From: Desulfotomaculum nigrificans DSM 574
GTDB taxonomy: Bacteria; Bacillota; Desulfotomaculia; Desulfotomaculales; Desulfotomaculaceae
Length of the DNA: 64,000 nucleotides
Direction: 5' to 3'
NCBI RefSeq assembly: GCF_000189755.2
Contig: NZ_KI912183.1
Coordinates: 994,257-1,058,256 of the forward strand
This document shows positions 9,440-17,279 of the stretch, piece by piece. How positions within the stretch are numbered: the first letter of the stretch is position 1; every line of letters starts with the position of its first letter. Both the position numbers and the translations under genes were made by a program. The notes under the pieces were generated by a model. It was not told the origin of the DNA, made no database searches, and was given only the letters and a program-made list of their open reading frames with translations.

Positions 9440-9820
9440 CTAGAGGATATTTTTTAGATTAACCGCTTCCTTTTCGGGCAGATGCATAATCATCAACTTC
9501 AATTCAGAGAGTTGCCCCAGGGATAACACTTTGTCCCTGGATTTAACATATTCCTTGGCTTTGGCCATAGAAAATTTTATATTATCCATTTCCTGGTGTT
9601 CCAGCACAATGGGCCACCATTTTTCTTTTTGATTCCAGGTCTTTTCTAAAGCCACTGTTTGGTTATAGGCCTCATCCCAATTAGACCGATTAATCTCCTC
9701 AGTGATCTGCTTAATATTTTGATCCATCATTTTAGCGGCACTGTCCAGGGAGTGGTTAACCCACAATCCCAGAGACACCACAGCTGCAACTACCACCAAT
9801 AGACCTGCTAATAAACGCAT
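9440..9820 (-). CDS. DUF4363 family protein
   Basis: 126 residues: one N-terminal membrane helix (about 3-22), then an alpha-helical extracytoplasmic domain with W-x-x-A-Y and the KEKWWPIV segment usual in DUF4363. Function unknown. It follows a DUF421 gene by 47 bp on the same strand, a pairing common in spore-forming Firmicutes, so both belong to the spore membrane neighbourhood that continues on the other strand. Confidence 0.8.
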   Translation of the reverse strand: MRLLAGLLVVVAAVVSLGLWVNHSLDSAAKMMDQNIKQITEEINRSNWDEAYNQTVALEKTWNQKEKWWPIVLEHQEMDNIKFSMAKAKEYVKSRDKVLSLGQLSELKLMIMHLPEKEAVNLKNIL

Positions 9821-9867
9821 AATTCAATCCCTCTATACTTTCTATATTATTAAAAATTATTGTCAGG

Positions 9868-10548
9868 TTAAACAGCTTTGGCCTTTAACTGGTAAAACAA
9901 TTTTCCTTCGGTATCCAAGCTGGCAAAAAACACTTTTTTCAAATCATTAATACCAAACTTACTTAACTCCGATTTAAGCCAGTTTTCATCAAGATTAATT
10001 TTGCTCAGGTTATCTTGCAAAACATAACCATCAATGATTAAGGTCATGGGAATTCCCTCATATTTAGTAGGCAGGTTAAGATCCGCCGGGTTAAGTGGTC
10101 TCTTTTGTGATTTAGGAATAACACTGATGTCACCACTGGTCTCTAAAATGGCAAACTCTACATCAGCAATATTAGGTATATTTTTAGACCTTAATTGCTC
10201 TAATAAATCATTAATATTGTAACGCAGCCTGGTTAACTCATGCTCTACAATTTTACCGTTTTCAATTAAAACACTGGGCCGACCACAAACAAATCCCCTC
10301 AGTTTCTCACTCTTTAAGGACAAATAAGAAATACTAATCTCCACCAGCAAAAGTGTAAGAATAGGGATAATGCCGGCTAACAGGGGAAAGCCGGTATTCT
10401 CCATGGGGATGGCCGCCAGTTCCGATATCATAATGATAACCACTAACTCATAGGGTTGCAGCTGGCCAATTTGCCTTTTCCCCATAAGTCTCAGAGCCAT
10501 TACCACCAGCACAAATAAAATAAGAGTTCTGATAAAGGTAAGAATCAT
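9868..10548 (-). CDS. DUF421 (YetF-like) membrane protein
   Basis: 226 residues. Three N-terminal membrane helices (about 1-85, with LMGKRQIGQLQPYELV as the family signature) are followed by the cytosolic DUF421 domain, including the SVLIENGKI and LRYNINDLLEQLRSK blocks. YetF-type proteins occur in spoVA2mob operons and are thought to act at the spore inner membrane. It forms a two-gene unit with the DUF4363 gene and is divergent from the spoVA-like operon, sharing a 179-bp intergenic region. Confidence 0.88.
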   Translation of the reverse strand: MILTFIRTLILFVLVVMALRLMGKRQIGQLQPYELVVIIMISELAAIPMENTGFPLLAGIIPILTLLLVEISISYLSLKSEKLRGFVCGRPSVLIENGKIVEHELTRLRYNINDLLEQLRSKNIPNIADVEFAILETSGDISVIPKSQKRPLNPADLNLPTKYEGIPMTLIIDGYVLQDNLSKINLDENWLKSELSKFGINDLKKVFFASLDTEGKLFYQLKAKAV

Positions 10549-10727
10549 ACCAACACCTCATTCCATGTTTCTCGTTCCAATTATTTCAATGACCATGTCA
10601 AATTATGCATAATGTAAAAATCTATATATAACTTGGCTGACAAAAATTTATTTATACCGTATAGAACCATTATGCTCGGGTCACTATATTTTTAGTTCCC
10701 TAATAAATTCATAAGGAGGAAACATTT

Positions 10728-10934
10728 ATGACTGTTGCATCACAAGTCAAACAAACCCTAGCGGGTCTCAAGGCCGCCCAATCCAGCCTGGAGACCTTTG
10801 CTCTGCAAACCCAGAACCAGGAGGCCAAGCAGCTTTACACTAATGCTGCTCAGCAGACCCAGTCCATTGTGGAGAGCCTGGAATCCAGAGTACAACAATT
10901 AGAAAATGAAGAACCCCAATATCAAGGTTTTTAA
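10728..10934 (+). CDS. DUF1657 protein 1
   Basis: 68 residues, predicted as two amphipathic helices (TVASQVKQTLAGLKAAQ and a C-terminal coiled segment) ending in EEPQYQGF. It is a DUF1657 protein, a family found with SpoVA and YetF genes in spore formers. SD AAGGAGGAAAC precedes ATG 10728. It is the first gene of the rightward spore operon and about half identical to the next gene. Confidence 0.88.
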   Translation: MTVASQVKQTLAGLKAAQSSLETFALQTQNQEAKQLYTNAAQQTQSIVESLESRVQQLENEEPQYQGF

Positions 10935-10936
10935 GC

Positions 10937-10965
10937 AATTAACCGGATCATCGATCCGGTTAATT
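10937..10965 (+). repeat. Strong inverted repeat between the DUF1657 genes
   Basis: A perfect 13-bp stem, AATTAACCGGATC with GATCCGGTTAATT, and a 3-base loop, followed by TATTC rather than a T run. It may stabilize the upstream mRNA or partly terminate, setting different levels for gene 1 and the rest. Confidence 0.6.
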
Positions 10966-11033
10966 TATTCAAAGAGTTATTTGCATATAAACCAATGGCT
11001 GTATGCAAAATATGCTACGTGGAGGTGATTAAG

Positions 11034-11240
11034 GTGACCGTTGCTGCACAGGTTAAACAAACCATTGCCAGTCTTAAAGGAGCTCGCTCAACCCTGGAAA
11101 CCTTCAGCTCTATTGAGCAAAATGCCAAAACCAAAGAACTTTTGGAGAAAAGTCACCAGAAGATAAGCCATGTAATTGATAATTTAGAACAAAGAGTTAA
11201 GGTTCTGGAATTCGAAGAACCCCAGTATAAGGGGTTTTAA
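11034..11240 (+). CDS. DUF1657 protein 2
   Basis: 68 residues from GTG 11034, chosen because GGAGGTGATT (11021-11030) lies just upstream and the length then equals that of the first paralogue; an in-frame upstream ATG would add 13 residues lying across the SD. Same TVAAQVKQTIASLKGAR opening and EEPQYKGF ending as its neighbour. It is a tandem duplicate within the spore operon. Confidence 0.85.
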   Translation: MTVAAQVKQTIASLKGARSTLETFSSIEQNAKTKELLEKSHQKISHVIDNLEQRVKVLEFEEPQYKGF

Positions 11241-11267
11241 TTAACATAATAAAAGGGGTAGTCTAAA

Positions 11268-12128
11268 TTGCCGGATTGGTTAAATATATTACTGCGGGCC
11301 CTCAGTTTTTTTGCTCTGATATTTTTGTTTATCCGTTTGCTGGGAAAAAGGTTGACTACGCAGTTATCAGTATTTGATCAAGTCAATATTATCGTGATCG
11401 GCAGTATTGCTGCCATCATCACTTTAAACCCAACCATAAAATTCACATATGGTTTGATTGCTATAGCGGTTTGGGGAATTTTACCTATTATCATTCAGTT
11501 TTTATCTCTTAAGTATAAGGTGGTCCGGGATATCTTCCAGGGCAAGGAAACTATTTTAATCAACCACGGCAAAGTTCTGGAAGATAAGTTATTAGAGGCC
11601 CGTTTTACCCCGGAAGACTTATTAAGGCAATTACGGCGTAAAGATGTGTTTCAGGTGGCCGATGTGGAGTTTGCCATGTTGGAGCCAGACGGAGAACTTA
11701 GTGTATTGCTGAAAAAGGATCAGCAACCGGTCACCGCCAAAACAATGGGCCTTAAGGTGGCCCAGGAAAGCGTACCTCAAACGGTGATGCTGGACGGTGT
11801 GATGCTGGATGAACCCTTGACCGCCATGGGGTTAAACCGGAACTGGCTGCACACGGAATTAGAAAAAATAGGTGTGGCTCCGGAAAACGTCTTTATTGCC
11901 CAGGTTGATTCCACCGGCCAGCTTTATGTGGACTTGTTTAATGATGCCCTGCTGGTGCCCAAACCTAAAACCAGGGAATTGCTCTATGCTACATTGAAAA
12001 AGTGTCAGGCTGACTGTGAATTATATGCCCTGGGTACCAAAAAGCCACTGGCTAAAAAGATGTACGAAAATTCCGCCCGGGAACTACAAGAAATAGTTGA
12101 GGACTTGGAACCCCTGTTAAAAAGGTAA
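11268..12128 (+). CDS. DUF421 (YetF-like) protein with fused DUF1657-like tail
   Basis: 286 residues from TTG 11268. N-terminal membrane helices with the LLGKRLTTQLSVFDQ signature, the cytosolic DUF421 domain (about 80-215) with TILINHGKVLEDKL and LLRQLRRKDVFQVADVEF, then an added C-terminal segment (about 230-286, RELLYATLKKCQADCELYAL onward) that looks like a DUF1657 unit. The fusion supports a physical link between DUF421 and the small DUF1657 proteins encoded just upstream. It is 27 bp after DUF1657-2 and 11 bp before spoVAC. Confidence 0.85.
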   Translation: MPDWLNILLRALSFFALIFLFIRLLGKRLTTQLSVFDQVNIIVIGSIAAIITLNPTIKFTYGLIAIAVWGILPIIIQFLSLKYKVVRDIFQGKETILINHGKVLEDKLLEARFTPEDLLRQLRRKDVFQVADVEFAMLEPDGELSVLLKKDQQPVTAKTMGLKVAQESVPQTVMLDGVMLDEPLTAMGLNRNWLHTELEKIGVAPENVFIAQVDSTGQLYVDLFNDALLVPKPKTRELLYATLKKCQADCELYALGTKKPLAKKMYENSARELQEIVEDLEPLLKR

Positions 12129-12139
12129 GAGGTGAAAAA

Positions 12140-12619
12140 ATGTCCAACAAGCTAAAGAAAAAATTTAGTCCGGTTCAACAAGAATACCAGGTGTTTGCCC
12201 AGGTTCGGGAACCCCAGCGGCCGGTACTGGCTAACACTCTAAAGGCCTTTTTGGTAGGCGGCCTCATCTGTCTGCTGGGGCAATTTATTCAGGATTTCTT
12301 CCTCTGGAATTTTGACTTTACTGAGAAAACCGCAGGCAACCCCACGGTGGCGGTATTAATTATGATTTCAGTGATATTAACCTCCTTGGGTGTATACGAT
12401 CACATTGCCCAGTGGGCCGGTGCCGGTACAGCTGTCCCCGTGACCGGATTTGCCAACTCCATGGTTTCAGCGGCCATTGAACACCGCAGTGAAGGATTTG
12501 TACTGGGTGTCGGCGGCAATATGTTTAAGCTGGCTGGTTCGGTGATCGTTTTTGGTGTTTTTGCTGCCTTCGTGATGGCCTTAATTAAAATCCTGCTGAC
12601 TATGCTGGGGGGTGCCTAA
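12140..12619 (+). CDS. spoVAC: Stage V sporulation protein AC
   Basis: 159 residues with several membrane helices and the SpoVAC features FLVGGLICLLGQFIQDFF and TGFANSMVSAAIEHRSEG. In Bacillus, SpoVAC acts as a mechanosensitive channel component in dipicolinic acid movement across the spore inner membrane. SD AGAGGTG precedes ATG 12140. The TAA overlaps the region just upstream of spoVAD. Confidence 0.95.
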   Translation: MSNKLKKKFSPVQQEYQVFAQVREPQRPVLANTLKAFLVGGLICLLGQFIQDFFLWNFDFTEKTAGNPTVAVLIMISVILTSLGVYDHIAQWAGAGTAVPVTGFANSMVSAAIEHRSEGFVLGVGGNMFKLAGSVIVFGVFAAFVMALIKILLTMLGGA

Positions 12620-12620
12620 T

Positions 12621-13628
12621 ATGCTGCAGGGACACCAAACCTGGGTCTTCACTAACAAGCCCACCATCTTAGCCACCGCCACCGTGGGTGGCCCCTTTGA
12701 AGCTGAAGGTCCTCTGGCCGAGGATTTTGACCTGCTGCACGGTGATTTATGGCTGGGTCAGGACAGCTACGAAAAGGCTGAAAAAAAGATGATGGAAGAG
12801 GCCTGTGAGATGGCCATTGAAAAGGCCGGCCTGCAGAAACAAAACATTCAATTTTATCTCAGCGGCGACCTGATGAATCAAATCATTTCCAGCAGTTTTT
12901 GTGCCCGCACCATGGGCATTCCCTACCTGGGACTGTTTGGAGCTTGTTCCTCTTCCATGGAAGGGCTGGCCCTGGGCGCATTGTTAATAAACAGTGGTGC
13001 GGCCAACTACGTGGTCTGCAGCACTGCCAGCCATAACGCGTCGGTGGAAAAACAGTTCCGCTATCCAACGGAGTACGGTGCGCAAAAACCACCCACTGCC
13101 CAGTGGACTGTCACCGGGGCAGGCGCGGCGGTTCTTAGTTCCAAAGGCAACGGGCCCCGGGTGACCGCTGCCACCATTGGCCGGGTCATTGACATGGGGA
13201 TATCCGACCCCTATAACATGGGCGCCGCCATGGCTCCGGCGGCGGTGGATACTATAACCGCCCATTTTCGGGATCTAAATGTATCAGCTGCAGACTACGA
13301 TTTGATAGCCACCGGGGATTTGGGGCGGGTTGGCTATGACATTGCCAGGGACCTGTTCGCCAAACATAACATTGCTATGCCGGATAAAAAATATGTAGAT
13401 TGCGGTTTAATGATTTACTCACCAGACCAGCCTGTTATGTCAGGGGGCAGTGGTTGTGGTTGCTCAGCCACCGTTACTTACGGTCACCTGTTGAACCGAA
13501 TGAAAAGGGGCGAGTTGCAAAAGATATTAATTGTGGCTACCGGCGCTTTGCTCTCACCTCTTTCTTACCAGCAAAAGGAGACCATTCCCTGTATTGCGCA
13601 CGCTGTTGTTATTGAAGCAGACCGTTAG
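12621..13628 (+). CDS. spoVAD: Stage V sporulation protein AD
   Basis: 335 residues with a thiolase/ketoacyl-synthase-like fold; in Bacillus SpoVAD binds dipicolinic acid at the inner membrane surface. Clear motifs include FGACSSSMEGLALG, where the thiolase-like Cys lies near residue 105, and GSGCGCSATVTYGH near the C terminus. ATG 12621 is preferred over GTG 12612 because GGGGGGTG at 12607-12614 is a well-placed SD for the ATG; spoVAC ends at 12619. Part of the spoVAC-AD-AE transcription unit. Confidence 0.95.
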   Translation: MLQGHQTWVFTNKPTILATATVGGPFEAEGPLAEDFDLLHGDLWLGQDSYEKAEKKMMEEACEMAIEKAGLQKQNIQFYLSGDLMNQIISSSFCARTMGIPYLGLFGACSSSMEGLALGALLINSGAANYVVCSTASHNASVEKQFRYPTEYGAQKPPTAQWTVTGAGAAVLSSKGNGPRVTAATIGRVIDMGISDPYNMGAAMAPAAVDTITAHFRDLNVSAADYDLIATGDLGRVGYDIARDLFAKHNIAMPDKKYVDCGLMIYSPDQPVMSGGSGCGCSATVTYGHLLNRMKRGELQKILIVATGALLSPLSYQQKETIPCIAHAVVIEADR

Positions 13629-13639
13629 GGGTGATTTAA

Positions 13640-13993
13640 ATGGAGACTTATCTCTGGGCTTTTGTGGTGGGCGGACTAATTTGTGTCATCGGACAATTGA
13701 TGATGGATGTGGCCAAACTTACTCCGGCCCACACCATGAGTATTCTGGTGGTGACCGGGGCGGTGCTGGGTGGTTTAGGGCTGTATGAACCCCTAATCAA
13801 TTTTGCCGGTGCCGGTGCTACCGTACCCATTACCAGCTTTGGTAACTCCTTAGTACAAGGTGCTCTGTCCGAGGCCAAGAACACCGGTCTGGTGGGTACT
13901 ATTACCGGTATTTTTGAAATTACCAGTGCCGGTATTTCTGCGGCCATCATCTTCAGTTTTTTAGCCTCACTGCTATTTAGGCCAAAAGGGTAA
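13640..13993 (+). CDS. spoVAE: Stage V sporulation protein AE (SpoVAEb type)
   Basis: 117 residues, a small multi-helix membrane protein with FVVGGLICVIGQLMMD and the GAGATVPITSFGNSLVQGA block, homologous to SpoVAC and typical of SpoVAEb. It works with SpoVAC and SpoVAD in dipicolinate traffic. It starts 11 bp after spoVAD with an AGGGGTGA SD. Confidence 0.93.
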   Translation: METYLWAFVVGGLICVIGQLMMDVAKLTPAHTMSILVVTGAVLGGLGLYEPLINFAGAGATVPITSFGNSLVQGALSEAKNTGLVGTITGIFEITSAGISAAIIFSFLASLLFRPKG

Positions 13994-14006
13994 AGGAAAA
14001 GGTGAT

Positions 14007-14459
14007 ATGATGAGATTTTTGCTAAAGCTAAATATTTTATTGTTAGTGATCTCCCTGGTTGGTTGTGGACTTAACTCACCGGCCAAAAAGCCCCAGGACC
14101 AGTCGCCAAACCAACAGATTAAACAAGTCCAATTTGACCCACAACTGGCCAATGATATAAAGAAACAGATTAAAACTATTAACGGTGTTAAGGACTCTAC
14201 TGTGGTAGTGATGAATAAAGAAATCTCCGCCGCCATTAAGGTAACTGGTTTTCACCGGTTTAGATTAAAATCCATTAAAGAAGAGGTACACCAAAAGATT
14301 AAAGACATGAACAAGGATTACACTGTACGGGTAACCTCAGACAAAAAGTTGTTTAAGCAATTAAGGCAAATTGAAAAACAAGTGGAAGCCTCACCCCAAA
14401 AGGCCCCACCGGATATACCGCTGCAGTTACATAAAATCAATGAGGATATGCAGGGTTAG
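14007..14459 (+). CDS. YhcN/YlaJ-type sporulation lipoprotein
   Basis: 150 residues. Signal peptide with lipobox LVGC (Cys20), a Lys/Gln linker, then the YhcN/YlaJ domain with IKTINGVKDSTVVVMNKEISAAIKV-type strands (about 53-80) and KIKDMNKDYTVRVTSDK near 95. Such lipoproteins sit in the spore inner membrane, and a YhcN/YlaJ gene is a standing member of spoVA2mob operons. Start ATG 14007 (or 14010) follows AAAAGGTGAT, 13 bp after spoVAE. Confidence 0.88.
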   Translation: MMRFLLKLNILLLVISLVGCGLNSPAKKPQDQSPNQQIKQVQFDPQLANDIKKQIKTINGVKDSTVVVMNKEISAAIKVTGFHRFRLKSIKEEVHQKIKDMNKDYTVRVTSDKKLFKQLRQIEKQVEASPQKAPPDIPLQLHKINEDMQG

Positions 14460-14485
14460 CCAAAACCATGATCTTTAAGTATCCA

Positions 14486-14520
14486 AAAAAATACCCTGCA
14501 GCCAAACTGCAGGGTTAATT
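14486..14520. terminator. Convergent terminator (spore operon / pheA)
   Basis: Stem CCCTGCAG/CTGCAGGG (14494-14514). On the minus strand it is followed by TATTTTTTT, making a good pheA terminator; on the plus strand by TTAATTTT. Confidence 0.85.
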
Positions 14521-15663
14521 TTAAGATGTGATCTGCTTTATCTGAATGTCAACAAAATGGTCCATAAGTATCCGGTAAACTGATTCTATAACATCCTCAG
14601 AAATACCATAATCAAATGCCAACCGGCGTATCCTGGATATGACCTGAGCTTCCCTGCCTGGGTCCCGGACACAGGCGGGGTTTTTCTTTAACTTGCCAAT
14701 TTTCCTCACAAGCCGTAGCCTCTTACCCAGCAACTCAATTACTTGCCGGTCGATAATATCAATATCCGCCCGGAGTTGGTCTAAAGATTCTTCTGTTCTG
14801 CTATAGTTAAAACAGGTACTTAAGCTACAGGCGGGGTAGCAACCTAAAATCCTAATTGTTTGGCACAGGGCAGCAACTTTCGGTAACGCTTCCTTTAATT
14901 CAGGCTGCTGTGTGTGTCCTTCCAGATCAATAAAGAAAATATACTCTCCCAGGTAGGTTTTGGCCGGACGGGATTCAATACGGGTCAAATTAATTCCCTG
15001 CCGGGAAAACTCCTTCAATATGCTATACAGGGCACCGGGCCGGTCAATCATGGAGATAACCAGGGACGTTTTGTAGCGAACATTCTTATAAGAAGCATTC
15101 TGATCAGGAACATGACCCAGTCCGACAACCACAAAACGCGTGCAATTATTAGGTCGATCCTGGATATCTCGCGCTAATACTTGCAGTTGATAATGTGTGG
15201 CAGTGGCCAGCGACCCAATGGCCGCCATGTCTTTGCTTCCCTTAGCCACCTGCTGGGCAGCCCGGGCAGTGCTTTCCACCGGCACCAGTTCAGCACCCGG
15301 CAGTTCACGATTTAGGTAACCACGGCACTGGGCCAGAGCCTGAGGATGGGAAAGAACAGTTCTTATATCTGAAAAAGTACTGTCAGTCCGGGCCAACAAG
15401 TGATGAACCACCGGCAGCATTATTTCAGCCTGGATACTTATAAGAGGGAAATCCAGTAATAAGTCCAGCACCGGATTGACCGAGCCTTCAAGCAGATTTT
15501 CTAAAGGAAGAACCCCCTGGGTATAAGTGCCATCGGCTACTCCCCGGCATACTTCATATAATGTTCGACAGGGGAACATTTCAGCTTGTTCCTCACCCAA
15601 AAATTTTTTAGCAGCTTGTTCAGAAAAAGTCCCCTGCGGCCCCAAATAAGCAATTCTTCTCAT
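14521..15663 (-). CDS. pheA: Prephenate dehydratase with C-terminal chorismate mutase domain
   Basis: 380 residues. Residues 1-180 form a prephenate dehydratase (opening RIAYLGPQGTFSEQAA; NNCTRFVVVG with the catalytic Thr near 170). Residues about 195-275 are an ACT domain with the phenylalanine-site motifs GALYSILKEF and ESRP. Residues about 290-380 are an AroQ-type chorismate mutase helix bundle (LRADIDIIDRQVIELLGKR). The usual bifunctional P-protein has the mutase at the N terminus; here it is C-terminal. The enzyme would turn chorismate into phenylpyruvate with Phe feedback. It lies 18 bp downstream of aroF, under the same T-box. Confidence 0.93.
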   Translation of the reverse strand: MRRIAYLGPQGTFSEQAAKKFLGEEQAEMFPCRTLYEVCRGVADGTYTQGVLPLENLLEGSVNPVLDLLLDFPLISIQAEIMLPVVHHLLARTDSTFSDIRTVLSHPQALAQCRGYLNRELPGAELVPVESTARAAQQVAKGSKDMAAIGSLATATHYQLQVLARDIQDRPNNCTRFVVVGLGHVPDQNASYKNVRYKTSLVISMIDRPGALYSILKEFSRQGINLTRIESRPAKTYLGEYIFFIDLEGHTQQPELKEALPKVAALCQTIRILGCYPACSLSTCFNYSRTEESLDQLRADIDIIDRQVIELLGKRLRLVRKIGKLKKNPACVRDPGREAQVISRIRRLAFDYGISEDVIESVYRILMDHFVDIQIKQITS

Positions 15664-15681
15664 ATTTCCCTTCCTCGTTTC

Positions 15682-16695
15682 CTAAATGCTTCTATTAACT
15701 GCCGCAGCAAGTGGCTTTAATCTTTCCATCAGCCGGGCAAATTCCCCGGGACTGAGGGATTGGGGGCCGTCACAAAGGGCTCGGGCCGGGTCAGGATGCA
15801 TTTCTATTAAAAGTCCATCCGCGCCGGCAGCAACCGCGGCCATGGCCATAGGCAGCACCAGATCCCGTTTGCCGGTGGCATGGCTGGGATCTACGATAAT
15901 TGGCAAGTGACTTAACCCTTTTACCAATGGAACAGCACTCAAGTCCAATGTATTTCTGGTATAGGGTTCATAAGTTCTGATACCTCTTTCACAGAGAATT
16001 ACGTTGGGGTTTCCTTCGGCAATGATATATTCCGCCGCCATTAACCACTCTTCCACTGTGGCAGACAGCCCTCTTTTTAATAGAACGGGTTTGCCCGATT
16101 TACCAGCGGCTTTTAATAACCGGAAGTTTTGCATATTCCGGGTACCAATTTGCAATATGTCAATATAATTCTGGGCCAGCTCTAAACTTTCCTCATCAAC
16201 AACCTCACTGACCGTAACCAGACCAGTGAGTTCCGATGCTTCGGCCAGCAATTTCAACCCTTCCTCCTCCATACCCTGGAAACTATAGGGAGACGTGCGG
16301 GGTTTAAAGGCCCCACCCCGTAAAAGTTTTGCCCCTGCCCGGCGCACTGCATATGCTGCCTCCATCAGTTGGTCTCTACTTTCAACCGCACAGGGGCCGG
16401 CAATAATAGACAGTTCCTTAGCTCCAATGGCCACGTCCTTTATCTTGATGACGGTGCTTTCCTCTTTTACTTCCCGGCTAGCCAGTTTAAAAGGTTTCAT
16501 AATGGGAACCACTTTTTCCACCCCCGGTAAGGCTTCTAAATCCAGAGACTCGATGACCCGGCGATCACCCACTGCCGCTATGACAGTTCGTTTTACCCCA
16601 TAAATAACATGTGTCCGGAACCCCACCGCTGTTAATCTGGATTCCACCTCTAAAACATGCTCTTCTCCTGCTTGGGGTTGCATAACTACTACCAT
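15682..16695 (-). CDS. aroF: 3-deoxy-7-phosphoheptulonate synthase (DAHP synthase, type I-beta)
   Basis: 337 residues. The N-terminal ferredoxin-like regulatory domain (about 1-70, MVVVMQPQAGEEHVLEVE) and the (beta/alpha)8 catalytic domain with the signatures AGPCAVESRDQL, RGGAFKPRTSPYSFQG and IVDPSHATGKRDLV define the AroA-beta family. It condenses phosphoenolpyruvate and erythrose-4-phosphate, the first step of aromatic synthesis. The start at 16695 follows GGAGGGATGTTTT; an in-frame upstream ATG at 16725 would place that SD inside the gene. It is the first gene of aroF-pheA. Confidence 0.95.
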   Translation of the reverse strand: MVVVMQPQAGEEHVLEVESRLTAVGFRTHVIYGVKRTVIAAVGDRRVIESLDLEALPGVEKVVPIMKPFKLASREVKEESTVIKIKDVAIGAKELSIIAGPCAVESRDQLMEAAYAVRRAGAKLLRGGAFKPRTSPYSFQGMEEEGLKLLAEASELTGLVTVSEVVDEESLELAQNYIDILQIGTRNMQNFRLLKAAGKSGKPVLLKRGLSATVEEWLMAAEYIIAEGNPNVILCERGIRTYEPYTRNTLDLSAVPLVKGLSHLPIIVDPSHATGKRDLVLPMAMAAVAAGADGLLIEMHPDPARALCDGPQSLSPGEFARLMERLKPLAAAVNRSI

Positions 16696-16697
16696 AA

Positions 16698-16790
16698 AAC
16701 ATCCCTCCGTAAATTTAGCTTGCAAAATCTACAAGGGACGAAAGTTATTAACTTCCGCGGTACCACCCTTATTGGCCAAAAGGCCCCCTC
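16698..16790 (-). promoter_or_regulatory. Second, partial T-box unit with SD-sequestering helix
   Basis: Minus strand: a GGCC-TTTT-GGCC hairpin, then GGGTGGTACCGCGG (16755-16768) and a full antiterminator-like fold AGGGTGG...CGTCCCT. There is no stem I and no downstream terminator. Instead CGTCCCTT (16733-16740) can pair over 8 positions, two of them G-U, with GAGGGATG (16700-16707), which contains the aroF SD. Forming the T-box fold would free the SD, so the element looks translational. Confidence 0.6.
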
Positions 16791-16825
16791 GGCAGGGTAC
16801 AGGACTATTGTTTAGATCGTGGAAT

Positions 16826-17099
16826 TAAAAAAGCTTCTCATCCCAAAAGGGACGAGAAGCTAATAGCTTACCGCGATACCACCCTAGTTGATCCCAAAAA
16901 ATGAGACCCACCTCTTTGCAGAGTACGGGAACAACAGTCCGATACCCCCTTCCCTGTAACGTGGGAATTACGGCCTAACCTACTTTTTTGTTCAGCCGGC
17001 ATCTCCGGAGAGAACTTCAGTTTAGCCATACCTGGAAACGCTTGCAGTCGGTGACGCTTCCTCCCTGTGAGGCTGGGTCTAACTTACTTTTCTCCTTCA
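16826..17099 (-). promoter_or_regulatory. T-box riboswitch (transcriptional) upstream of aroF-pheA
   Basis: Minus strand from about 17099: stem I base GGAGA pairing with TCTCC, the AGTAAG/GTTAG purine motif, the distal part of stem I, then the T-box sequence GGGTGGTATCGCGG (16871-16884). A terminator follows, GCTTCTCGTCCC-TTTT-GGGATGAGAAGC with a T6 run (16826-16860), competing with the antiterminator. The base just before the stem I closing TCTCC is part of TTC, a Phe codon, so tRNA-Phe is the likely ligand, fitting pheA. Confidence 0.9.
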
Positions 17100-17126
17100 T
17101 AGACATTAAGTATTTAAATTGATGTT

Positions 17127-17155
17127 ATTTTACAATAATTAACCGGGAATAGCAA
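17127..17155 (-). promoter_or_regulatory. Promoter of the T-box/aroF-pheA unit
   Basis: Minus-strand TTGCTA (17150-17155), 17-bp spacer, TAAAAT (17127-17132), about 28 bp upstream of stem I. Confidence 0.65.
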
Positions 17156-17279
17156 GAGCAATTATTAAATAAGTAGTGTGGATCAGAATAATTAACTTGG
17201 TGATTGTAGAAAATCCTGGAATGTATCATACTATAGCTAGGGATTGGTGCAAACAATTGTTGAAAGGAGATGAGAGTAA

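Noticed and set aside
10549-10727. sigma-G promoter for the spore operon
   Set aside because: A -35/-10 pair with correct spacing could not be shown; partial matches (CATTATG, GTATAG) are too weak.
9440-14459. Transposon borne copy of the spoVA2mob-like locus
   Set aside because: No transposase, resolvase or terminal inverted repeats were found around it; composition is like its neighbours.
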